Translations under genes and position numbers: made by a program
Notes under the pieces: model-generated
The model's database searches: none
What the model saw: the letters and a program-made list of their open reading frames with translations, nothing else
Told to the model about the DNA's origin: nothing
Part shown: positions 33,240-40,285 of the stretch, in pieces
How the letters are laid out: each line of letters begins with the position of its first letter
Numbering within the stretch: the first letter of the stretch is position 1
Assembly: GCA_051453625.1 (NCBI GenBank)
Contig: JBOZIK010000001.1
Coordinates: 154,276,068-154,316,352, forward strand
Source of the DNA: Welwitschia mirabilis
Taxonomy: Eukaryota; Gnetophyta; Gnetopsida; Welwitschiales
DNA: 40,285 bases
Direction of reading: 5' to 3'

Positions 33240-33244
33240 TAAGT

Positions 33245-36200
33245 ATAGTATGATATTATTCTTTAATAAATAGGAAAATAATGTTAAGTACCTTAATTAA
33301 TATTTTCTATGATTGTAATAAATATTTGTATTTTATTGTTACAAATTTTAACTCATATTAACCCATTAGATTGATTCTCATAAGTTCAAATTTAAGCAAT
33401 TAATGTTACACTTTGTTTCAATTAAAAAATTATAAGTTTTTACTATTTTTTGAAGTATAAATTCTTATCTCGTTATGAATAATCTTATTTTTAAAAAGCA
33501 TGATATTGATACATTATTCTATTTATATCTAAAATTTAAAAAAGTCTTTTAAGAATTATCAAATTTACTTTTTCATGATATGAACTCATATATTCTTTTT
33601 GTTTTGCATTTAAATTCCTATGTATGTAATCCAATCATGAATTATTTTAGAAACTTTTATTAGCATCTTACATTATAAAAGTATTTACGTCTTTTATTTT
33701 TTAATAATAATTATTTACTAACATTTTGGAATTATATATATTTTTTGATTATTTTTTAAAACCAATTTCATAAGTATCCATTATTTAGATTTCCCTTATA
33801 TCACAAAATTTAAATTATAATATGACCTCATACTAAAATAGAGAAAATAAGATAAAATCAATTTATAAAAATCTAAGGATCTCTTATTATTGTATCTAAA
33901 TAAAATATTTTATAATTCATAACATTCTAAAAATCATTCATTACATTTTAGACTAAGTGTAGCTAAAATGTTTATAGTCTTATTAATTTATTATAAACTT
34001 TTAGTCAGTGCATTACTTAATTATACTTATTTATTCTTATTTAATTTAATTCCATATTATAAAAAATATTGAAGACTAAAAAATGTGTTCTGATGATTTT
34101 TCATAAAATATATGAGTTGATTCTAAAGAATATTCTTTTTCAATTATCACCATATTTATTCTAGCTTTTAATTCTAAAGGGAAAGATTTTGATAATCTAG
34201 CTTCCAATTATCACCATATTTATTCAATATATGAGTTGATCTTTAAATTTAAAACTGAGAATCATTTGCCTCTTCTTATTGATGAATTTTGATAATCTCC
34301 ATGGTAGTCTTTCAAAAATATATACTTACCTATTATTTTTTCAATAAAACCTAATATTGTTTTTATCAATCTTGAGGTTTTCATTCATTATTCCCTTTTC
34401 TTATTTCATGCTTCCTCATCTTTCCATATTGAGTACACGTTTTACTTATTTGATTTTCTACCTAAAGAATCAAGTGTTGATTTAACTTTTCTCTTGAAAG
34501 TTTAGTTTTAATGTTTTAAATATTGTATCTTTAAATTAGTGTAATAGCATTTTCTAACTCTAACTACTCTTAATAGTTTTTTATTCTAGTCTTCACTTTT
34601 TATATAGACCTCTTAACTCTATTTTTGACATCCTTGTACATATTAGCTCTTACTAAATTAAATATTACTTCCATGTTCAAACTCATTAAAAGTTGCATAG
34701 ACATTTTATTGTTATTTTTATTGCTATTTTCCAAACTTCATTTCTTTTGTATCTGTAGTTATATAAATGTTTTTTTTAATGATTGTGACTCATATTTTCT
34801 AGTAATTTTCTCCTAGTCCTTGCTATTCTTATGATATGTAATTGTTTTATTAATAATAATATAATGTTCTACAAAGTGTGGTAGTAAGAATATGCTTATT
34901 GTAAGCAAATCATAAATATTTAAAATTATAGTGTAAATATTATAGATCATTAAAGTTTTTGAAGTATAGGTTAAACTAAGTGCATTATTAATAGGTTTAG
35001 TATTACTTGAATTATTTTTAGCTTTGCCTTAGGAGACTCCTAAGTAGTTTTAGTACTTGATACATATTAATAAGAGATACATGTATGCTAGCTAAGTAAA
35101 GCATCTAATCTAGTCTTGAATTTAATGATTAGATTATATAATATAAATAAATAGATGTGAGTGATACAAGATGGATAACTATTAATACTTCAATTTGTAA
35201 TCATTTTAATTTAAACTTCTATTTGTTCATGCATTAGTCTACTTTAAAATACTTTTTTTTCTTTCATAATTATCTCAAACATAATATATCATATAGAAAC
35301 GTGATTATTAAATATTTTGTATGAACTATGATTAAAAATTTAAAAATCAAATATCTAAATGCGATCTTAACATCTTTAAGGAAGATCCTAGTCTTCTTTT
35401 CATAGCATTAGTGATCCCTTGGAACTCTCTAAAAATTGACACTTATGTGGATTATAAGTAATTAAAATAAATGAATAAGTTTATTATACATAGAACAAAT
35501 ATATTTTAAATAGCACAAGTCCATAATAATAGTTATTTATTCTATGGAATAAACACCAACATTCCTAATAAAAATCTATTCATTTGTTTAGGATGTTTTT
35601 AGCAATGTCAATTTCTAGGAATATAAAAAATTTATTCTACTCTAATGTCTATGATAGCTTTAAGTATTCTTTATTTTCCAAATTCTACTAGGAATTCTCT
35701 AGATGGTTTCTTCGAAAGCTAAGTACCAAAAGAACTTCAAAATAGTTGGAAAATCTTTCTTTGGATAGTAGTTTTTCAAGAGAAGATTCTAAGATAAAAT
35801 CACATTTTTTCTAGTTTATTTGTCAAACTTTAGGTATTTTGTAGTTTATTTATTCTTTCTTCTGGGTTAAGATTCTTTATTTAGAAGAATTTAGTTTATT
35901 TCTCTTGGAGTTAAGTGTATTTCTTGTTAATTTTTATTTTTAGAATTTTAAGAAATTTAATATCTCTTTACTTTTAAAACTTTTATGACAAGAATATGAG
36001 GGATTTTCAGTCCATGTAGTAAATATTAATTATCTTAATAAAATGAAATATTATTTAACTATTCTTCAAAAACACTTTAATTTAGAAATGACTTTATTAT
36101 TAGAGAAATATTCAAATTAATTATCTTAAGATAACACACTAGGATATTGATTATTTTTATAGATTTTACATTCTAACAAAGTCAAGAATAGAAGTTTTTA

Positions 36201-36943
36201 AATAAAAATAGAAGCATCAATTATTCTATAAATAATCCTCATTATAATTAATCTGTATAATTACAAAATAGATTCAAAGCTTGTAATCATTCCTTTATGG
36301 TAAATAATGCAATAAAAATACATATTATTTCTTTATAAGAAAGAAAAAGAATAATAGATGATTTAAGCATTAGCAATGATTTTTGATAGGATAAACAACT
36401 GATCAATTATAAATAAAAGTAACCATAAAATCATTTTCACTTCTTAATATGAATAATTATTAAGCAACAAGAATCTTATCAATAAGTGACATACCATTCG
36501 TATCCCAAATGTATTTAAAACAAATAAACATACTTGAGATATTGAAACATCACCATCTCTTAGAGATGAATAATTTGATAATATGATGTCAAAAAGGAAA
36601 ATAATTAACTATGTAATAAGTATAAAATATCAATCATATTATTACTACATTTTAGTATATGACATTTAAAATGTACTTTGATAATTAATTTTATTTATAA
36701 TATAATTTGTTTTGAGAAATATATATCTTAACTCTTAAGATAAAGAACCATAGATTTAGAATAGAAATTGAAATCATAAATTGTACTACAAGAAATCCTA
36801 ATTGCTGTTCTTTCATAAGAACTATAAAGAAGATCAAAATCTCGTAATGATTCATTCATATCAAACAGTCAAATGAAAATAAGTATCATTATTTAAAATA
36901 AAGAGATAATAATTATAATTTTCCAAAATTACTAATTGTTTAA
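33245..36943. other. AT-rich intergenic DNA, no gene seen
   Basis: Very AT-rich, with small chance ORFs only. Around 34141-34230 'caattatcaccatatttatt' occurs twice 66 bp apart, with nearby copies of 'tatgagttgat'. At 36120-36600 it shares a weak repeat with 23.7-24.2 kb. Confidence 0.5.
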
Positions 36944-37330
36944 TGATGTGTGTTAAGCACAAATGAAGTATGATTAACAAGAGATATGTATGGCATGACC
37001 CAAAATATGTAAATATATGTCCCTTCATTATGTGCTATAAGCCTATGGCATTAGGTAGGAATGGATAGACTAGGTGGATGTAACCGATGACAACCTTGAC
37101 TAATCCCCAAGTGTCCTAAGAAGGGAACTAAGGTCATAGTCCACATATTTACCTATAATCACTAGTCCAAGGCTGTTTGCTAATGATGTAAAATGTAATC
37201 AGCTACTATCAATAATAAAAGCCTGATTCTCTCTAAATTATTCCTTGTTATTTTTTTATATCTTAATGTGTAATTTTAAAATGTTCCTTTTCAGTAAAAT
37301 AATATCAAAATAGTAAAAGGGAATATTACA
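36944..37330 (+). mobile_element. 5' LTR of a short-LTR retrotransposon (element D)
   Basis: Begins TGATGTGTGTTAAGC and ends GAATATTACA, about 386 bp, directly followed by a primer site. An ATAATAAAAG TATA-like box lies near 37212. Local CpG and G/C content is higher than the upstream 3.7 kb. No second LTR is inside the window; if one exists it lies beyond 40285. LTR size and Met-tRNA primer suit Ty1/copia; some Ty3/gypsy lineages are also possible. Confidence 0.6.
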
Positions 37331-37332
37331 TT

Positions 37333-37344
37333 TGATATCAGAGT
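37333..37344 (+). other. Primer binding site of element D
   Basis: tgatatcagagt, 10 of 12 matching TGGTATCAGAGC; both differences are transitions. It lies two bases after the LTR end 'ttaca'. Confidence 0.75.
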
Positions 37345-37382
37345 TATAACGAGTGGTAAACTACTACTTGAAGGGGGTAGCA

Positions 37383-37560
37383 TGGACAAGGAAGAAACTC
37401 AACTTATAAATTAAATAGCTAAAAGGCCAAACAATACATTGAATAACAGGAATATGATAATCAAAGAAAACAAGATGCCAGCAAAGACAGGGTGCATGAT
37501 ACCTTGATAAGGAAAGACATCACTAGTAAGGAAGGAAAAGATCCTCCATCGAGAAAGTAA
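37383..37560 (+). pseudogene. Leader and possible gag start of element D
   Basis: After a 'gaagggggtagc' stretch, an ATG at 37383 opens MDKEETQLIN, a stop, then IAKRPNNTLNNRN and more. The position (about 40 bp after the primer site) suits a gag start, but only some 40 codons can be followed and there is no family motif. Beyond about 37.6 kb coding evidence switches to the minus strand. Confidence 0.25.
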
Positions 37561-37708
37561 TAAGGTTGTGAATCTCCGTGCATGGAATGGAAGGCTTCAT
37601 GCCACATGATTCTACTTCCACCCAAGTAGGCTGAGTAGGAACCATCGTAGTATTGATTTCAACTAAAGAAAAAGTCGCTAATGAATCTACTCTTATAATA
37701 GGATACGA

Positions 37709-38379
37709 TCACTTATAGAGCTTCATATGAATCTTACTATAAGCAACCAAAGTCCCCATTAGATGTTCTTTTGAGAGATCTTCACCATGATACAACACAT
37801 TCATATCATCAATAGTAATGGCCAGATGATCTGCATATACCTGAATCATTTTCTTACTCTTTACTAATGGAGTAGATAAGGCAGTCTGACTCTCTTTTAT
37901 TGTAGTCATCTGTGAAGCATCTACTCATGATTTCTTCTCTGATAAATGCATGTTCTACACTTCATTTTCCAACACCTGAAGGGAATCACTCATAGACTTC
38001 CACTCTTCAATTCCACGATGAGCCATGTAGAAAAAAACCTCCATCATATCCACCATATTGTAGAAATCTCAGAGTGGAACAGGCCATTCTCATTGTGAAG
38101 AACAATGAGGAGTGAAGTGAGCAGAACGAATGAATTCAAACTTCCATGATACATCTATTGTCTTAGACCAATGATGGATGTAAACATCATCTAAGTAAGA
38201 AGGATGCATGACTTATGCATGCAAAAAACTGGAAATGGACTGGTAATCCCCTATCTGATCCATTATCTTCTTGACCTTGAGGTATAAAGTCACTGATAAA
38301 AGCTAATCAATGAGATATGAAACTTAGCCCTCTGCATTAAGAATATACTATGGAGCTATAGCTGGATGGCAAGAAGGCT
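37709..38379 (-). pseudogene. C-terminal exon of the same gene, hydrophilic
   Basis: After an acceptor TTCTTTCTTTTCCAG (about 38380) one minus-strand frame continues for about 220 codons to the stop at 37709, broken by about seven stops but not shifted. Readable parts: TLYLKVKKIMDQIGDYQ, HHWSKTIDVSWKFEFIRS, RGIEEWKSMSDSLQVLENEV, then an open 66-codon run with ADHLAITIDDMNVLYHGEDL. Composition suggests a coiled or linker region downstream of the mobile-domain-like part. No catalytic motif is recognised. Confidence 0.5.
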
Positions 38380-38663
38380 CTGGAAAAGAAAGAATAACTA
38401 AATAACTCTAACCTAGAGGCTAAAAATATGGGTAGAATAGGATATATCCCTCTGATCCATTAAGGTGTTAAAATCATTAAGTACCTCTTCTCCTTAAGAT
38501 TCAGAAGGGAATAATAAATCCATAAAGAGGCCAGTGGAAGGGACAAAAGGAAAATTTTCATTACAGTGATGCATTCCTCCCTTAGTTACTAAAGAGAGAG
38601 CTTTTCTAGAGGCCATGGGGTAAAATCTATGTCCTCCTCAATCAAAGTCTCTACACAAGGAAC

Positions 38664-38743
38664 CTAAAACAAAAATAAGAAGATGCTTATGTTAAAAAAT
38701 AAAAAAAGAAAAAAAGAAAAAAGAGATGATAGAAAGGTAATAC
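38664..38743 (-). other. Spliceosomal intron, 80 bp, frame-preserving
   Basis: On the minus strand the donor is TGG|GTATTACC, the acceptor TTTTGTTTTAG|GTTCC, with a T-rich interior. Splicing joins EPEDEENVFLSFSW (one stop) NWSHW in phase 0 to VPCVETLIEEDIDFTPWPL without loss of frame. Short T-rich introns of this size are typical of plants. This is the best direct evidence that the minus strand was a real gene and not retrotransposon gag-pol. Confidence 0.6.
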
Positions 38744-38881
38744 CCAATGGGACCAGTTCTACCAAGAGAAGCTAAGGAATACATTCTCTTCATCTTCTGG
38801 TTCCTTAGACATAGGGTGATTCACGAGAGCCTTATCATGTTTTCAGTGGGAAGAGTTACAAGATCCCGAAGCTTTACTCAT

Positions 38882-38958
38882 CTGCAAATATCACATGTCA
38901 AAAATATAGAATTATTAGAAATATACTTAATAACAATATTCCTTAGTAAAACCCATAC
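38882..38958 (-). other. Probable second intron, about 77 bp
   Basis: The minus-strand acceptor TGATATTTGCAG lies just before ATGAGTAAAGC, which opens the exon SKASGSCNSSH…KHDKALVNHP. A possible donor GGA|GTATGG is at 38958. The upstream exon would be HEIPA (stop) SLLHPHASSSMENEGSES. The phase does not fit exactly, so donor choice or a nearby indel is uncertain. Confidence 0.35.
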
Positions 38959-39856
38959 TCCAAATGGAATAGAAAAGTACACTGAGATGTTTCTCTATAG
39001 TTATAACTCTCAGAGCCTTCATTCTCCATAGATGAGGAAGCATGAGGATGTAATAAAGATCAAGCAGGAATTTCATGAGGAGATAAAACATAAGAAAATC
39101 TATAAAAATGGCTCAAAATGGTTGAAGATCCCCTCAACCCATAAAAGTAAAATATAAACCTAATAAAATATGACCACAAAAACACTTACCCCTATCATAA
39201 TTCCTCTTCAAGTTGGTTAACTGGGAAAGAGTCGAAGAATAAATAACTAAGGTCCAATCAAAAGAAACTCCTCTAGTTAAAAATGGGAATAAGTAAATTA
39301 TGTAGGTTGGGATTTTACTCACTCAATCATGAAGAAAATTCCTACCAGCAATTAGCTCCCCACAAGCTGTAAAATATGGAGTGGTAAAGTTGGTAGTAGA
39401 AATACCATGACAGCAGGCATCCATCTCCCGCACACATAAAAAATCATTCAAGCAATTTACTAAGAAGTAATGTAAGTCCTCATTAGAACAAGAAATCTTG
39501 GGAGGGACATGGTTTCCTTAACTCATTCCAAAGACTAGTCTAATACTCTCCTCCAAAATTTGAATTGAACTATGTCATGGATGGGTAATGGTATCAGAAT
39601 TTGGGTTGTAGGAAGAATATAAAGAATCCAAGATAAAAAGCACTATGGAGTGAAAAAAAAAAGAGAGGTTAGAAAGCCACAAAGATCTAGGAGATTAAAG
39701 GAGAAGATATAGGAAAACCCTTGCTTTGAAGTACATTGCTATATTTTTAACTCTATAGATCTAACATTAGTAGAATTCTAAGAAATGATAAGGTAAATTA
39801 TGGAAGTCATATCTAAACCAAAGTGGAAGAAGTGCATCCAAAAATGACAGAAGGAA

Positions 39857-40025
39857 CTTTTATTTATAGCAAAAATGGGTTGTGAAAGGACTTGCACAAA
39901 AATAAAAAAGAACTTAAATAAAGAGCATAAGAGGAAAAAAACAAGCATAAGAATAACTAAATTTTTTTTTATCAATTTGACTATGGAGGCACATGACAAA
40001 AGGAGATCATGGAGCTATTTATAAT
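39857..40025 (-). promoter_or_regulatory. Two minus-strand TATA boxes upstream of the antisense gene
   Basis: ATTATAAATAG (plus 40015-40025) and GCTATAAATAAAAG (about 39857-39870) both face the antisense gene and lie about 190-350 bp before its first clear coding stretch. Either could give it its own promoter, separate from the plus-strand LTR. Function is inferred from position only. Confidence 0.4.
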
Positions 40026-40151
40026 TGACTAGGGTTTAAACCTAATCCTAAAATAATAAAGTTAATCTTAGTTAACTAAATCATAGTCAATTACAAACAA
40101 ATCTAGTTAAATTTTAGAGAAACCAAATCTTTGAACTACAAGTAAACTGAA

Positions 40152-40285
40152 GGCTGATGTCATACTTCAGAAGTCAACATTGCACTCCTAGAAGCCCAAT
40201 GTCATAGTTTAAAGGCCAACATCGCACTTCCTACCAGGCTGACATTGCACTCCCAGAAGGCTGATGTCATACTTCAAGAGGGCTG
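40152..40285. repeat. 21-bp minisatellite running off the window end
   Basis: At least six units of 21-23 bp, each a variant of 'aggctgatgtcatacttcag' / 'aggctgacattgcactccca', continue to the last base. Units alternate between two versions. The array keeps more C and G than its flank. In Tat-type Ty3/gypsy elements, variable tandem repeats of this sort sit between an extra antisense ORF and the 3' LTR, which suits its position here. Confidence 0.8.

Larger units (their letters stand above)
26473..33244 (+). mobile_element. Element C: chromovirus (Tekay/Del-like) with long LTRs and a collapsed interior
   Basis: Two long LTRs (26478-29938 and 30467-33239) flank only about 530 bp of interior. 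The interior starts with a perfect Met-tRNA primer site, carries a leader, the first gag codons, a 74-N gap, then the last pol codons and a purine tract. LTR ends of the TGTTATGTYCC…TTACA style and the TATAAATAG-A-CCCTCCTCCTC promoter fit Tekay/Del Ty3/gypsy elements. A candidate 5-bp target duplication is 'caagt' (26473-26477) and 'taagt' (33240-33244), differing by one C/T. Assembly gaps inside both LTRs make lengths approximate. Confidence 0.8.
37709..39668 (-). pseudogene. Decayed multi-exon gene, plant-mobile-domain-like
   Basis: Minus-strand coding traces run for almost 2 kb. 39668-39134 is open for about 178 codons apart from three stops, all explained by one transition each (TGA at 39575 and 39323 from TGG, TAA at 39518 from CAA). 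It reads NPNSDTITHP, SNEDLHYFLVNCLNDFL, FTACGELIAGRNFLHD, then PFLTRGVSFDW, IYSSTLSQLTNLKR. The pattern 'W-P-T-N-T-x-H-x-x-W…aRG…LA…lxxIYxxL' resembles the aminotransferase-like plant mobile domain carried by many transposons. Further exons and an 80-bp intron follow, then a long hydrophilic C-terminal part. The family call is by eye. It could be an antisense passenger gene of a retrotransposon, part of a DNA transposon, or a dead host gene. Confidence 0.5.

Noticed and set aside
38747-39031. Plus-strand ORF of 94 codons
   Set aside because: It lies opposite exons of the minus-strand gene, which show better composition and a frame-keeping intron; the plus-strand peptide shows no family signal.

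Overview
This window is nuclear DNA from a flowering plant. The evidence is structural: LTR retrotransposons with plant-type initiator-Met tRNA primer sites, Ty1/copia and Ty3/gypsy protein relics, TATA boxes of the plant LTR type, GA/CA microsatellites, and strong loss of CpG through C-to-T and G-to-A change. Base composition is very AT-rich. I see no intact host gene, no rRNA, no tRNA and nothing prokaryotic. The species cannot be fixed from sequence alone.

Layout. 1-3.3 kb: AT-rich DNA with a duplicated 0.54-kb block on either side of a 100-N gap, then three minus-strand exon-like open segments of unknown identity. 3.6-5.4 kb: a CpG-retaining, less AT-rich island with telo-box, ACGT and CCAAT motifs (promoter/5' exon or solo LTR). 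6.58-21.21 kb: a nested pair. An old minus-strand Ty3/gypsy element (LTR copies at 6582-7896 and 13082-14349+21150-21208, gag/pol relic at about 9.6-11.0 kb) has its right LTR split by a minus-strand Ty1/copia element (LTRs 14350-15859 and 19597-21149) that has lost its whole integrase. 21.2-26.47 kb: AT-rich, mostly featureless. 26.48-33.24 kb: a plus-strand Tekay/Del-like chromovirus with very long LTRs but an internal region of only about 0.5 kb, which keeps the leader, the first gag codons and the last pol codons. 33.2-36.9 kb: AT-rich, featureless apart from weak repeats. 36.94-40.285 kb: a 386-bp LTR with a primer site, then a decayed multi-exon gene on the opposite strand that resembles plant-mobile-domain proteins, then a 21-bp minisatellite at the window edge.

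The most interesting parts are: (1) the minus-strand intron-containing gene at 37.7-39.7 kb with its own TATA boxes, lying between a plus-strand LTR/primer site and a minisatellite; (2) the 18-bp repeat arrays in the copia LTRs, where comparing the two LTRs implies a vanished palindrome AGACGTCT; (3) the chromovirus LTR that carries an older LTR end plus primer site inside itself, and a leader with a perfectly in-frame 33-bp triplication; (4) the nested insertion with an empty-site copy in the same window. Several assembly gaps sit at duplications that look artefactual.
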